Shown piece by piece: positions 37,986 through 47,116 of a stretch of 64,000 nucleotides of DNA. Where the stretch lies: the NCBI RefSeq assembly GCF_040548815.1, contig NZ_JBEPSM010000001.1, positions 620,001 to 684,000 on the forward strand. Reading direction: 5' to 3'. Made by a program: the position numbers and the translations under genes. Source of the stretch: Kaistia defluvii (GTDB taxonomy: Bacteria > Pseudomonadota > Alphaproteobacteria > Rhizobiales > Kaistiaceae). Below the pieces are notes generated by a model that was not told the DNA's origin, did no database searches, and was given only the letters and a program-made list of their open reading frames with translations. How positions within the stretch are numbered: position 1 is the first letter of the stretch; each line of letters begins with the position of its first letter.

Positions 37986-40562
37986 ATGGCTGAAAGCGAT
38001 CCGCGCGAGGAGGAGGGCATAAGCGACGAGCCGGCCCCGGTTCGCGCGCGCCGTTTCCTTGTCCCGGCCGGCATCCCGCCGGGCTTTCGCGCTGCCGTCG
38101 CGCTCGATCGGTTCTGGCTCGGCGCCGGCGCCTGGCTGGAGCGCGAGATCGAGGCCGGGCGTGGCTTTCCCTGGCTGCCCGTCGCCTTCGGCATCGGCGC
38201 GCTGATCTATTTCGCGCTGCCCTCCGAGCCCTCGATCGTCGCGCTGGCCGGGCTTGCCGTCCTGCTCTGGGGGCTGGCGGTGGCGCGCCGGCACCGCACC
38301 GCTTCCGTCCGCCTGCTGATCGTGCTCGCCATGGCCGCGACGGGCGCCAGCGCGATCAAGCTGCGCACCGACACGCTGGCGACCCGCGTGCTGGAGCGGC
38401 AGGTGACGGGCACGGTCACCGGCTGGGTCGAGGAGCGCAAGGCGCGGCGGGGCGGCTATCGCCTGACCATCCGGGTGGCCGGCATCGACGCCAGGCGCGT
38501 GACGGTCATCCCGCAGCGTGTCACCGTGACGGTGCGGGGGAAGTCGGCCCCGGCGGTCGGCGACGGCATCCAGGTGCTGGCGCGCTTGCGGCCGGCATCC
38601 GGGCCGGTGCTGCCGGGCGGATATGATTTCGCGCGCGATTCCTATTATCGCGGCATCGGCGCCACCGGCTTCGGCTATGGCGCGGCGCAGTCGGCCGAAC
38701 TCGGCCGCGCGCCGCTGTCGATCCGCCTGCGCCAGTCGCTGGAGGCGGTCCGCGAAGCGATCCGCGCCCGCATCGTCGCCAATCTCGATGGCGAGAGCCG
38801 CTATATCGCCTCGGCGCTGATCATCGGCGATGCCGGCGGGCTCTCCGAGACGACGGAGGACGATCTGCGCCTCTCCGGCCTCGCGCATGTGCTTTCCGTC
38901 TCCGGCCTGCACATGGTGCTGGTGACCGGGGTGGTGTTCTGGAGCGTGCGGGCCGGGCTGGCGCTGATCCCGTCGCTGGCGCTGCGTCGGCCGATCAAGA
39001 AGTGGGCGGCGATCGCGGCGCTGCTGGTCAGCGGCTTCTACCTGCTGATCTCCGGCCTCGACGTCGCCGCGCAACGCTCCTTCATCATGACCTCGATCGC
39101 CTTCCTCGCCATCCTGCTCGACCGGCGGGCGATCTCGATGCGCAATGTCGCGCTGGCGGGGCTGGTCGTCCTGGCGATCACGCCGGAAAGCATCCTCTCG
39201 GCCAGCTTCCAGATGTCGTTTGCCGCAACGATCGCCCTCGTTGCCGGCTTCGAGATGCTGGCGGACCGCCGGCGCAACAACCCCGTGCCGCGTCTCGGCG
39301 CCCGCAGCGGCGCGGCCGCCTTGCCGAGGCGCGCCTTCCTGTTCGTCGCCGGCATGGCGCTGACCTCGCTGCTTGGCGGCCTCGGCACGACGCCCTTCGC
39401 GCTCTATCATTTCCAGCGCATGGCGCCGCTGTCGATCCTGGCCAATGTCGCGGCGATGCCGCTCACCGACTTCCTCATCATGCCCTTCGCGCTGCTTTCG
39501 GTGCTCGCCATGCCGTTCGGATTGGAGGCGCTGCCCTTCGCGGTCGTGCACTGGGGCATTGACGGCATGCTCGGCGTGTCGGCGACGGTCGCCCGATGGT
39601 CGGGCCAATCCGGCGGCGCGGCGATGCCGGGCGTCGCGGCCCTGCTGCTGTTCGTCGGTGGTTTCGTCTGGCTGGCGCTCTGGCGCGAGCGCTGGCGGCT
39701 GCTCGGCGTCGTGCCGATGCTGGCGGGAATTGCACTCGCCCTGTTCCCAGCGCGACCGGACCTACTGGTCAGCGCGGATGGCAGGCAGATGGCGATCCGG
39801 GGCGGGGACGGCCTCTATCGCATTGTCGCGCGCAAGCCGGACCGGTTCGTCAGCGATATCTGGCTTCGATCCGATGGCGACGAGCGGGACGCGAAGGCGG
39901 CGTTGCAGGCGGGCGGCTGCGACGCAGCCGGCTGCGTCGGCCGAATGCCGGATGGGAGCTGGGTGGCGCTGGCGCTCGACCGCGCGGCGTTCGAGGAGGA
40001 TTGCCGCCGCGCCATGCTGGTGGTGACGCCGCTGGCGGCGCCCGAAACCTGCCTTCGCCATACTGCCGTGATCGATCGCGGCACGCTGGAGCGCTCGGGC
40101 TCGCTGGCCATGTGGCCGCGCGGGACGGTGGCATCATCAGAGGGGAGTGCCGAGGGGCTGGCATCCGAAAGGGCGGGACCGAAGTCAACTGAGGCGCAAC
40201 CGAAGACGGCTGTCGCCGAGGCCAGTTCCTCTATGGAGCCGCGCCGAGCGGGTACTTCATCAGAGAGTGCTGTCGAGCAGGCGGTCAAAGCGGCGGCAAG
40301 CGCAGGGCCGGAGCCGGCCGCAGCGCGGCAGGTGACGGTTATCCCTGATGCCGGCCTCCCCATGGAGCCATCGCGCTACAATCTCGTCGAGCGCAATGCC
40401 GAAGACGAGGACGTGCTGCCGCCGGAGCCCTCGGCCACAGCTGAGTCACAGACTGCGCCGCCCGATCCATGGCTCGGCCGGCGCTTCGAGATTCGCACCG
40501 CCTATGCGCCGGTGCGAAGGCCCTGGATGCCGCCCTATGAGGACGACCCGGCCGATCAGTAG
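37986..40562 (+). CDS. comEC: ComEC/Rec2 family DNA-uptake channel protein
   Basis: An 858-residue polytopic inner-membrane protein related to the DNA translocation channel of natural transformation. Order: two or three N-terminal helices, a DUF4131-type soluble domain (about 130-250), then the Competence domain of some eight helices (about 290-600). The latter contains [35 protein letters not shown] and a [20 protein letters not shown] stretch. The C-terminal region has beta-lactamase-like spacing but no HxHxDH metal motif. It is interrupted by a low-complexity Ser/Ala/Glu-rich segment (about 715-790). Start at 37986 follows AAAGGCGGGG. Its stop overlaps the convergent lexA stop. Confidence 0.88.
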   Translation: MAESDPREEEGISDEPAPVRARRFLVPAGIPPGFRAAVALDRFWLGAGAWLEREIEAGRGFPWLPVAFGIGALIYFALPSEPSIVALAGLAVLLWGLAVARRHRTASVRLLIVLAMAATGASAIKLRTDTLATRVLERQVTGTVTGWVEERKARRGGYRLTIRVAGIDARRVTVIPQRVTVTVRGKSAPAVGDGIQVLARLRPASGPVLPGGYDFARDSYYRGIGATGFGYGAAQSAELGRAPLSIRLRQSLEAVREAIRARIVANLDGESRYIASALIIGDAGGLSETTEDDLRLSGLAHVLSVSGLHMVLVTGVVFWSVRAGLALIPSLALRRPIKKWAAIAALLVSGFYLLISGLDVAAQRSFIMTSIAFLAILLDRRAISMRNVALAGLVVLAITPESILSASFQMSFAATIALVAGFEMLADRRRNNPVPRLGARSGAAALPRRAFLFVAGMALTSLLGGLGTTPFALYHFQRMAPLSILANVAAMPLTDFLIMPFALLSVLAMPFGLEALPFAVVHWGIDGMLGVSATVARWSGQSGGAAMPGVAALLLFVGGFVWLALWRERWRLLGVVPMLAGIALALFPARPDLLVSADGRQMAIRGGDGLYRIVARKPDRFVSDIWLRSDGDERDAKAALQAGGCDAAGCVGRMPDGSWVALALDRAAFEEDCRRAMLVVTPLAAPETCLRHTAVIDRGTLERSGSLAMWPRGTVASSEGSAEGLASERAGPKSTEAQPKTAVAEASSSMEPRRAGTSSESAVEQAVKAAASAGPEPAAARQVTVIPDAGLPMEPSRYNLVERNAEDEDVLPPEPSATAESQTAPPDPWLGRRFEIRTAYAPVRRPWMPPYEDDPADQ

Positions 40563-41260
40563 GTCCGCAGCAGCCCGACCAACTTGCCCTGAATGCGGAC
40601 GCGATCCGGCCCGAAGATCCGCGTCTCATAGGCGGGGTTCGCCGCTTCGAGCGCGATCGAGGCGCCCTTGCGCCGCAGCCGCTTCAGCGTCGCCTCTTCC
40701 TCGTCGACCAGCGCCACGACGATGTCGCCGGATTCCGCATTGTCGCTCTTGCGGATCAGCACCGTGTCGCCGTCGAGGATGCCGGCCTCGATCATCGAAT
40801 CGCCGCGTACTTCGAGCGCGAAATGCTCGCCGCCGCGCAGCATTTCCGGCGGCACGGTGATGGAATGGCTCTGGGTCTGGATGGCCGAGATCGGCACGCC
40901 GGCGGCGATACGGCCCATGACGGGGATGATCACCGGCTCGGCGACGTCGTGCATGTCGTCGACCGGGCGGACCTTGCCGAGGCTGCCTTCGATCACGCTG
41001 GGCGAGAAGGCCTGCTTCTTCGGACGCGCCATGGCCGGCGTCATCGTCTCCGGCAGGCGGACCACTTCCAGCGCGCGGGCCCGGTTGGGCAGGCGGCGGA
41101 TGAAGCCGCGTTCCTCGAGCGCCTTGATCAGCCGGTGGATGCCCGATTTGGAGCGGAGATCCAGCGCATCCTTCATCTCGTCGAAAGAGGGGGGAACGCC
41201 CGCTTCCTTGAGCCGCTCCTGGATGAACATGAGGAGTTCATACTGCTTCCGGGTGAGCAT
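40556..41260 (-). CDS. lexA: SOS repressor LexA
   Basis: A 234-residue repressor-protease. The winged helix covers residues 1-70 ([21 protein letters not shown] as recognition region). The self-cleavage site A120-G121 sits in GRIAAGVP and the catalytic pair is S155 (GDSMIEAG) and K193 (EATLKRL). The region of about 70-115 linking the domains is longer than in E. coli, as usual in alphaproteobacteria. The start at 41260 is fixed by the conserved [10 protein letters not shown]; an in-frame codon at 41347 is too early. Two SOS-like boxes upstream suggest autorepression. Confidence 0.96.
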   Translation of the reverse strand: MLTRKQYELLMFIQERLKEAGVPPSFDEMKDALDLRSKSGIHRLIKALEERGFIRRLPNRARALEVVRLPETMTPAMARPKKQAFSPSVIEGSLGKVRPVDDMHDVAEPVIIPVMGRIAAGVPISAIQTQSHSITVPPEMLRGGEHFALEVRGDSMIEAGILDGDTVLIRKSDNAESGDIVVALVDEEEATLKRLRRKGASIALEAANPAYETRIFGPDRVRIQGKLVGLLRTY

Positions 41261-41351
41261 GTTGATCTCGCGCTGCGGGCATTGCCAAGGGAGTGTCGCC
41301 GTACCCCGGACGACGGAGCCGGGCGGGATGGCGGACACGGGAATCATTTAG

Positions 41352-41366
41352 GTACAAAACGCGAAC
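41352..41366 (-). promoter_or_regulatory. SOS-like box (second) of lexA
   Basis: On the minus strand GTTC-GCGTTTT-GTAC, one mismatch from GTTC-N7-GTTC, 92 bases before the lexA start and 10 bases from the perfect box. Tandem LexA sites are common at rhizobial lexA promoters. Confidence 0.45.
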
Positions 41367-41375
41367 AGAATAGCT

Positions 41376-41390
41376 GTTCCCGATGCGTTC
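41376..41390 (-). promoter_or_regulatory. Perfect SOS box upstream of lexA
   Basis: GTTC-CCGATGC-GTTC, an exact match to the alphaproteobacterial LexA site, 116 bases upstream of lexA. It predicts that LexA represses its own gene. Confidence 0.7.
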
Positions 41391-41747
41391 CGCAAGACCG
41401 GCGCTGGGTTGGGCTCCCGGGCGGGCCGCGTGCGCCGGCGCGAACGGGCGACGTCCGGCGCGTCAGAGGCTGCGGGTCGGCAGCCAGATCGGCAAAGGGT
41501 GAACGCGGACAAGCGTGCGCCGTCTTCGCTCGGTGCGAAACGCCTTCTCGCGCCGGCAGCGTTTCGGCGCAAGTCTCCAGATTCCGGGTACCGTAGAGGA
41601 AGGTTGTCACGAAGGGATCCCGCCTGAACCGGCGGCAGCCGGTGATTTTGCGGCGGGCACCGAGATCTCGCACAGCAGTGCGAAATTTATTTTTTCTTGG
41701 CGATCGTATCCGGCGCGGCGGCGCTATGTTCGGACAGGTGATATTTT

Positions 41748-41766
41748 CTTGGCAGAGAAAGCCAAG
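41748..41766. promoter_or_regulatory. Inverted repeat upstream of the betaine importer
   Basis: CTTGGC-AGAGAAA-GCCAAG, a perfect 6-bp inverted repeat in an AT-rich stretch. ATTTT(T)CTTGGC is also found once more at about 41693-41703. It lies 72 bases before the promoter and could bind a regulator. The remaining part of the 638-base lexA-proX gap shows no gene. Confidence 0.35.
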
Positions 41767-41837
41767 AGCATGACAAAGGATGATCGATCAAGAATAAGGC
41801 GATCTCGTCGCCAATTTATGGCAATGTATTGTCGGAT

Positions 41838-41866
41838 TTGACACAATTGCACTGTGTCCCTATGGT
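41838..41866 (+). promoter_or_regulatory. Promoter of the betaine/proline importer
   Basis: TTGACA (41838-41843), 17-base spacer, TATGGT (41861-41866), 32 bases before the start codon: a strong sigma70-type match. Confidence 0.65.
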
Positions 41867-41898
41867 CTCGATCATCAACTGACACGAGGTTCTATCCG

Positions 41899-42945
41899 AT
41901 GATATTCAAATCCGGTGGCATTGCCGCCGCGATCGCCGTTGCGTTTTTGTCCGCCACGAGCCATTCCGCGCTTGCCCAGGGATCCGATCCGCAAGCCACT
42001 GACGCCGCCAGCTGCGGCACCGACCGAACTATCGATATCGCCGAGATGACCTGGCCCTCCGCGGCCGCCTTGGCGCATATCCATGCCATCATTCTCGAGA
42101 AGGGTTTCGGCTGCAACGTCGAGATCGTCACCGGCGACACCGTTCCGACATCGTCCTCGATGTTGACGCGCGGCAGCCCGGCGGTGGCGCCCGAACTCTG
42201 GACCAGCACGATCCAGGAGCCCTGGGCGAAGGGCCTGGCCGACGGCAAGGTCGTCGAGCTGACCAACGCCATCACCGACGGCACCGTCGAGGGCTGGTTC
42301 ATCCCGCGCTATGTCCAGAAGGCGAATCCCGACATCAAGACCGTCCAGGACGTGATCGGCCATCCCGAGCTGTTCCAGGATCCCGAGGACAGCAGCAAGG
42401 GGCGGCTCTATTCCTGTCCGCCGGGCTGGGCCTGCGAAATTTCCACCGGCGCTCTGTTCGAGGCGCTCGGCATGAAGGACAAGGGCTGGAACCTGTTCTC
42501 GCCCGGCTCCGGCGGCGCGCTGGACGCCTCGATCGCCCGCGCCTTCACCCGCGAAGAGCCGATCCTGTTCTACTATTGGGGACCGACGGCCATCCTCGGC
42601 AAGTATGACGCCGTGCAGCTGGATCTGGGTCCGACCAAGCCGGACGTCTATGCCTGCAACACCAGCCGCGATTGCACCGACAAGCCGGGCGTGACCGCCT
42701 ATCCGTCCTCGCCGGCCGTTGTCGGCGCGGCGAAGTGGATCGAGAGCGATGCGCCGAATGTCGCCGGCTATCTCGCCAAGGTCGGCCTAACCAATGCCGA
42801 GATCAGCGAGATCCTCGTCTATGGCGACGAGAACAAGGCAGACGCCGCGGCGACCGCGCTCAACTTCCTGAAGACCAAGGAAGACCGCTGGACGAGCTGG
42901 GTCGCGCCGGAAGTGGCCGCCAAGGTCAAGGCCAGCCTCAACTGA
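41899..42945 (+). CDS. proX: Glycine betaine/proline-type ABC substrate-binding protein
   Basis: A 348-residue periplasmic binding protein of the OpuAC/ProX family. Signal peptide residues 1-26 (ending HSALA), then TIDIAEMTWPSAAALAHIHAIIL, VAPELWTSTIQEPWAKGL, SCPPGWACEISTGALFEALG and ILFYYWGPTAILGKYDAVQLDLG. The tryptophans in these segments resemble those that form aromatic cages for quaternary ammonium ligands. The start at 41899 fits the signal peptide and lies 32 bases after a good promoter; a GTG at 41854 is inside the promoter. Betaine, choline or proline cannot be told apart by eye. Confidence 0.85.
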   Translation: MIFKSGGIAAAIAVAFLSATSHSALAQGSDPQATDAASCGTDRTIDIAEMTWPSAAALAHIHAIILEKGFGCNVEIVTGDTVPTSSSMLTRGSPAVAPELWTSTIQEPWAKGLADGKVVELTNAITDGTVEGWFIPRYVQKANPDIKTVQDVIGHPELFQDPEDSSKGRLYSCPPGWACEISTGALFEALGMKDKGWNLFSPGSGGALDASIARAFTREEPILFYYWGPTAILGKYDAVQLDLGPTKPDVYACNTSRDCTDKPGVTAYPSSPAVVGAAKWIESDAPNVAGYLAKVGLTNAEISEILVYGDENKADAAATALNFLKTKEDRWTSWVAPEVAAKVKASLN

Positions 42946-42960
42946 CATCGCCGACAGGCA

Positions 42961-42997
42961 AACGGACGGCCGGGTGGTTTCCCGGCCGTTTCCGTTT
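42961..42997 (+). terminator. Hairpin between proX and proW, likely partial terminator
   Basis: AACGGA-CGGCCGGG, six-base loop, CCCGGCCG-TTTCCGTT, then TTGCC. A strong stem after the binding-protein gene is the usual way to make more binding protein than permease. Confidence 0.65.
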
Positions 42998-43103
42998 TGC
43001 CGCTGCCCTGCGCCCCTGGCCATCAAGGCCGGGCAGGGCGGGCGCCTTCGCGCGTCCATAGCGAATTTGCCCCGCCATGGCGGGATGAAGAAAGAGACAG
43101 ATC

Positions 43104-43973
43104 TTGTTTCCTCAACTGATTGATACGCGGCCCTGGCGCCGCGCGGTCGATGACGGCCTGAACTGGGTCGTCCGCCATTGGGGCGGGACCTTCGAGGCCG
43201 CCGCCTATCCGCTCCTCATGCTGCTCAAGGCGATCGAGAACCTGCTGATCGCGACGCCTTGGTGGCTGATCATCGCGGTGCTGACCGGTATCGCCTGGCT
43301 TGCCACGCGGCGCTGGCCGCTGCCGGCCGTGGTGCTGGGCGCGCTGCTGTTCCTCGGCGTGATGGATCTCTGGAAAGATGCCATGACGACCATGGCGCTG
43401 ATGATCACGGCGACGCTCGCCGCCATCCTCGTCTCGATTCCCGTCGGCGTCTGGATGTCGCGCTCGCTGCGCACCCGGCAGGCGGTTGCGCCGGTCCTAG
43501 ACCTGATGCAGACCCTGCCGAGCTTCGTCTACCTGATCCCGACGGTGATGATCTTCGGCCCCGGCAAGATCCCGGCGCTGATCGCCACCATCGTCTATGC
43601 CGCGCCGCCGCTGGTGCGGCTGACCGATCTCGGCCTCCGTTCGGTCGATCCGGCCGTGATGGAGGCCAGCCGCGCCTTCGGCACCAATCCGCGCCAGCGC
43701 CTGCTCGGCGTGCAGATCCCGCTCGCGCTGCCCACCATCCTCGCCGGCATCAACCAGACGACGATGATGGCGCTCTCCATGGTGGTGATCGCCTCGATGA
43801 TCGGCGCCGGCGGCCTTGGCTACCAGGTTTTGCAGGGCATCGGCCGGCTCGAAGTCAGCCGTGGCCTGTTCGCCGGTCTCGGCATCGTGGCGCTCGCCAT
43901 CATCTTCGACCGCATCACCCAGGCGTTCGGCCGCCAGTTGCAGGCCCGCATCGGCATGCAGGAGGCGCGCTAA
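43104..43973 (+). CDS. proW: Glycine betaine/proline-type ABC permease
   Basis: A 289-residue permease of the ProW/OpuAB type with a hydrophilic N-terminus and about six helices from residue 35 on. The loop MEASRAFGTNPRQRLLGVQIPLALPTILAGINQTTMMALSMVVIAS holds the EAA motif and the typical family continuation with MIGAGGLG. The start is TTG 43104 with AAAGAGACAG upstream. Its stop shares a base with the next start (TAATG). Confidence 0.9.
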   Translation: MFPQLIDTRPWRRAVDDGLNWVVRHWGGTFEAAAYPLLMLLKAIENLLIATPWWLIIAVLTGIAWLATRRWPLPAVVLGALLFLGVMDLWKDAMTTMALMITATLAAILVSIPVGVWMSRSLRTRQAVAPVLDLMQTLPSFVYLIPTVMIFGPGKIPALIATIVYAAPPLVRLTDLGLRSVDPAVMEASRAFGTNPRQRLLGVQIPLALPTILAGINQTTMMALSMVVIASMIGAGGLGYQVLQGIGRLEVSRGLFAGLGIVALAIIFDRITQAFGRQLQARIGMQEAR

Positions 43974-45019
43974 TGTCCGACCTATCCGTGAAGACTGATC
44001 TCGCCATCGCCATGCGCGGGGTCACCAAGATCTTCGGCCCCGACCCGGAGGGCGCGCTGGCGCTGCTTCGGGCGGGGAAGTCGAAGGCCGAGGTGCAGGC
44101 CGAGACCAACCATGTCGTCGGTCTCGACAACGTCTCGCTCGATATCGCCAGCGGCCAGATCTTCGTCGTCATGGGGCTTTCCGGCTCCGGCAAGTCGACG
44201 CTGATCCGCCACGTCAACCGGCTGATCGAGCCGACGGCGGGCGAGATCCTCGTGCACGGCACCGACGTGCTGAAGATGAGCCTCGACGAACTGCGCACCT
44301 ATCGCCGCACCAAGGTCGCGATGGTGTTCCAGAAGTTCGGCCTGATGCCGCACCGCTCGGTCATCGACAATGTCGCCTATGGCCTGGAAGTCCGCGGCGT
44401 CGGTCGCAAGGAGCGGCTGGAGACAGCGGCGAAATGGATCGAGACGGTCGGGCTCGCGGGCTATGAAAACTCGCGCACCCGCCAGCTCTCTGGTGGCCAG
44501 CAGCAGCGCGTCGGCCTGGCGCGGGCGCTGTCGATGGATTCGGACATCATCCTGATGGACGAGGCGTTCTCGGCGCTCGATCCGCTGATCCGCTCCGGCA
44601 TGCAGGACCAGCTGATCACGCTGCAGAAATCGCTGAACAAGACGATCCTGTTCATCACCCATGATTTCGACGAGGCGCTGAAGATCGGCGATCGCATCGC
44701 GGTGCTGAAGGACGGCGCCCTGCAGCAGGAGGGCAAGCCCGAGGACATCGTGCTGCGCCCGGCGAACGAGCATATCGAGGAGTTCGTGCGCGAGGTGAAC
44801 AAGGCCCGCGCCATCCATGTGCGCTCGATCATGGAGCGCGGCGTGACCGAGCCCTGCGAGCAGGCGGTATCGATGGATGCGCGCTGCGAGGACGTGCTGC
44901 CGCTGTTCGCCGAGCATCAATGGGTCGGCGTGGTCGATGGCGATGGCAAGCAGATCGGCCGCGTCACCGCCAAGCAGGTGATCAAGGCGCTCGCGCGCTA
45001 CACGCCGGGCGTGGGCTAG
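43973..45019 (+). CDS. proV: Glycine betaine/proline-type ABC ATPase
   Basis: A 348-residue ATPase of the quaternary-amine transporter type. The N-terminal MRGVTKIFGPDPEGALALL contains the family-specific insertion. Walker A is GLSGSGKST, Q-loop VFQKFGLMPHRSVIDN, signature LSGGQQQRVGLARA, Walker B IILMDEAFSALDP and switch FITHD. The C-terminal tail of about 80 residues ends with a partial CBS-like regulatory segment (WVGVVDGDGKQIGRVTAKQVI). The frame is open far upstream, but that is the shadow of proW. Confidence 0.92.
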   Translation: MSDLSVKTDLAIAMRGVTKIFGPDPEGALALLRAGKSKAEVQAETNHVVGLDNVSLDIASGQIFVVMGLSGSGKSTLIRHVNRLIEPTAGEILVHGTDVLKMSLDELRTYRRTKVAMVFQKFGLMPHRSVIDNVAYGLEVRGVGRKERLETAAKWIETVGLAGYENSRTRQLSGGQQQRVGLARALSMDSDIILMDEAFSALDPLIRSGMQDQLITLQKSLNKTILFITHDFDEALKIGDRIAVLKDGALQQEGKPEDIVLRPANEHIEEFVREVNKARAIHVRSIMERGVTEPCEQAVSMDARCEDVLPLFAEHQWVGVVDGDGKQIGRVTAKQVIKALARYTPGVG

Positions 45020-45149
45020 GGCGGGAATCCGGAACGGTGGGAGAGGGGGTCTCGGCTCTTCTCCCGCCGGCGGAGGATGCGAATAAATCAATACTTCTAA
45101 TGGTGTAGGCCATTGATCCTTCCGAATGAGGAAGGCATTACTATTGTCT

Positions 45150-46106
45150 ATGATAGTAAATGCGGTCTTCACAACCAAGGTCGAGCCGGCCTACGACGAC
45201 CTCCCCGAGGTCCGCTATCATTTTCCAAAAACCTATCTGAATCAGGTTGAGGCCGCGCTCGACAACTGGATTGTCTACTATGAGCCAAGGCGCTCGACAG
45301 CGGATCTCAGCAGTTCGGGCGGACGGTCGGCCTATTTCGCCGTTGCTCGCGTTCAGTCCATCACGCAGGACGCATTCCAAGCAGACCACTTTTACGCGCA
45401 CATGGTTGACTATCTCGAGTTCAGCCGCCCGGTTCCCTTCAATGAGGGCGGCCACTACTACGAGGCGGCATTGCGGAAAGCGGACGGTTCCACGAATAAG
45501 GGTGCCTTCCGTCGTGCGGTCCGGAACCTTAGGCCTCATGAGTTTGAAGCGATTTTTGCAGCCGGGTTTGCGCGCATTATTGGCCGGGATCCTTTGGAGC
45601 GCTCCGAGCCCGACCGGGTCCCTAACTCTCAACCCAATTTCTTGCTAGCGGCGGACAATCCTGCTCCAGCATTTGAGCATGAGTTGCCAGCCGTCCCGGC
45701 CCGGCGCATCGAAACAAAGCTAGTTTCGCGCCCGTTCCGCGATCGCGCATTTGCTTCGGCTGTGATGACGGCCTACGGCGATCGGTGCGCCTTGACCGGG
45801 CTTCAGATAATCGATCAAGGCGGGAGGTCCGAGGCCGAGGCGGCACATGTTAGGTCTGTTGCCCAAGACGGGCCTGATAGTATTCGGAACGGCATAGCGG
45901 TTTCGCGAACGGTGCATTGGATGTTCGACGCGGGTCTGCTCTCCATCGCCGACGACTACACGATCCTGATCGCGAAGCGCATCGTGCCCGATATCTTGCA
46001 AGACCTGCCGCCGCTACGCGCAAAGCTGACCGTTCCGGCGCGCGCCGATTTACGGCCGCATCCCAGCTATCTTCGGTTTCATAGAGAAAATATCTTCGAG
46101 GGCTGA
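45150..46106 (+). CDS. HNH nuclease with N-terminal PUA/EVE-like domain (putative modified-DNA restriction enzyme)
   Basis: A 318-residue protein. Residues 200-262 form an HNH nuclease domain: C213 in DRCALTGLQI, H233 in EAAHVRSVAQDGPDSIRNG (N247) and H256 in VHWMFDAGL. Residues 5-100 (WIVYYEPRR, YFAVARVQSI, DHFYAHMVDYLEFSRPVPF) have the look of a PUA-superfamily reader such as EVE or ASCH, which in some nucleases recognises modified bases; that is an inference. It stands alone with no methylase. Upstream DNA (45075-45160) is clearly AT-richer than its neighbours, suggesting acquisition. An in-frame ATG at 45126 is also possible; I favour 45150 because the recognisable domain begins there. 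Confidence 0.72.
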   Translation: MIVNAVFTTKVEPAYDDLPEVRYHFPKTYLNQVEAALDNWIVYYEPRRSTADLSSSGGRSAYFAVARVQSITQDAFQADHFYAHMVDYLEFSRPVPFNEGGHYYEAALRKADGSTNKGAFRRAVRNLRPHEFEAIFAAGFARIIGRDPLERSEPDRVPNSQPNFLLAADNPAPAFEHELPAVPARRIETKLVSRPFRDRAFASAVMTAYGDRCALTGLQIIDQGGRSEAEAAHVRSVAQDGPDSIRNGIAVSRTVHWMFDAGLLSIADDYTILIAKRIVPDILQDLPPLRAKLTVPARADLRPHPSYLRFHRENIFEG

Positions 46107-46172
46107 TCGCGCTTCGGTCGTGAATGGCAAGAAGGGGCGCGGGGTGGGACGCCCCTTCCCGCGTTGGGCGGC

Positions 46173-46610
46173 TCAGGCCGCCTTCGCCCGCGCCCCCAGC
46201 GACCACAGCACGCCGAACGGATCGCGCAGCTGGCCGTAGCGGTCGCCCCAGAACTGCAGGTCGAGCGGCATCACGACCTCCATGCCGGCGTCGATCGCCC
46301 GCTGCCACCATGTGTCGATGTCGTCGCCCAATTGCAGGTGCAGCGTATAGCCCTGCGGCTTCTCCAGCGGATGGCCGTATTCCTCATAGGGGTCGGCCAG
46401 CATGACCGATCCGCCATTGATGTAGAGGTGGATGTGCATGGTGCGTCCCTTCTCGTCGACGGGAACGCGCATGACTTCCGCGGCCGCCAGCGCCCGCTGG
46501 TAGAATTCCGAAGCCTTCACGGCGCCGCCGACGCTCAGATACGGCGCAACGCCGCTCAGCACCTTGGGCATGGTGGCGAAGGCGTTTATTTCGTCGGTCC
46601 TGGTGTCCAT
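46173..46610 (-). CDS. VOC family (PhnB/glyoxalase-like) protein
   Basis: A 145-residue protein with the VOC fold: VAPYLSVGGAVKASEFYQRAL, GRTMHIHLYINGGSVMLADP, and LHLQLGDDIDTWWQRAIDAG with the closing FWGDRYGQLRDPFGVLWSL. This pattern is typical of the PhnB-like branch used in small-molecule modification or resistance; the substrate is unknown. Convergent with the HNH gene, 66 bases apart. Confidence 0.82.
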   Translation of the reverse strand: MDTRTDEINAFATMPKVLSGVAPYLSVGGAVKASEFYQRALAAAEVMRVPVDEKGRTMHIHLYINGGSVMLADPYEEYGHPLEKPQGYTLHLQLGDDIDTWWQRAIDAGMEVVMPLDLQFWGDRYGQLRDPFGVLWSLGARAKAA

Positions 46611-46772
46611 CGTCCTGTCTCCTCACATGGGAATCGCGAGCGGCGCGTGGCCGCCTCAGGGTCACGACGTGCGGGGAGGAGCGATTTCGACAGGGGCGCG
46701 GATTTTTTCGATGCGGGGAGGGCGCTGGTCGGTTGCTTGGCTCGGGCGGGGGAAAGCAAGACCCTCACCCCA

Positions 46773-47088
46773 CCCTCTCCCGCAAGCGGGCGAGGGCTCC
46801 TCGGCCGGCGTGGCGTCGACGGGGGAGGCTGGTCGATGCCGCGGTGGGCGCGACAGCGAGACTGGGCGCGGTGCGCTCCCTCTCCCGCTTACGGGAGAGG
46901 GTTGGGTGAGGGGCTTTCTGCCTCCACTTTGCCCGAGACGGCCGCTCTCCTTGCCCGAGACGGCCCTCCGGGCCTCCTCAGCATGTTGAGGAGGGCGGTG
47001 CGGAGGGGCGAGGGAGACTCACCCTCTTCAATTCCCTAAACCCTCACCCTCCGGCCTTCGGTCGTCGACCTCTCCCTCAGGGAGAGGT
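46773..47088. repeat. Palindromic repeats between the VOC gene and the SDR gene
   Basis: The 506-base gap 46611-47116 carries two CCCTCTCCCGC-type palindromes (46773-46796 with one mismatch, and 46878-46901) and one ACCTCTCCCTCAGGGAGAGGT (47068-47088). No gene is visible; short open frames there are repeat-derived. Confidence 0.78.
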
Positions 47089-47116
47089 GAAGGGCAGGGC
47101 GAGGGGAGAGCGAAGC

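Noticed and set aside
43178-43972. Upstream extension of proV through proW
   Set aside because: Arg/His-rich frame-shifted reading of proW; the ATPase fold begins after ATG 43973.
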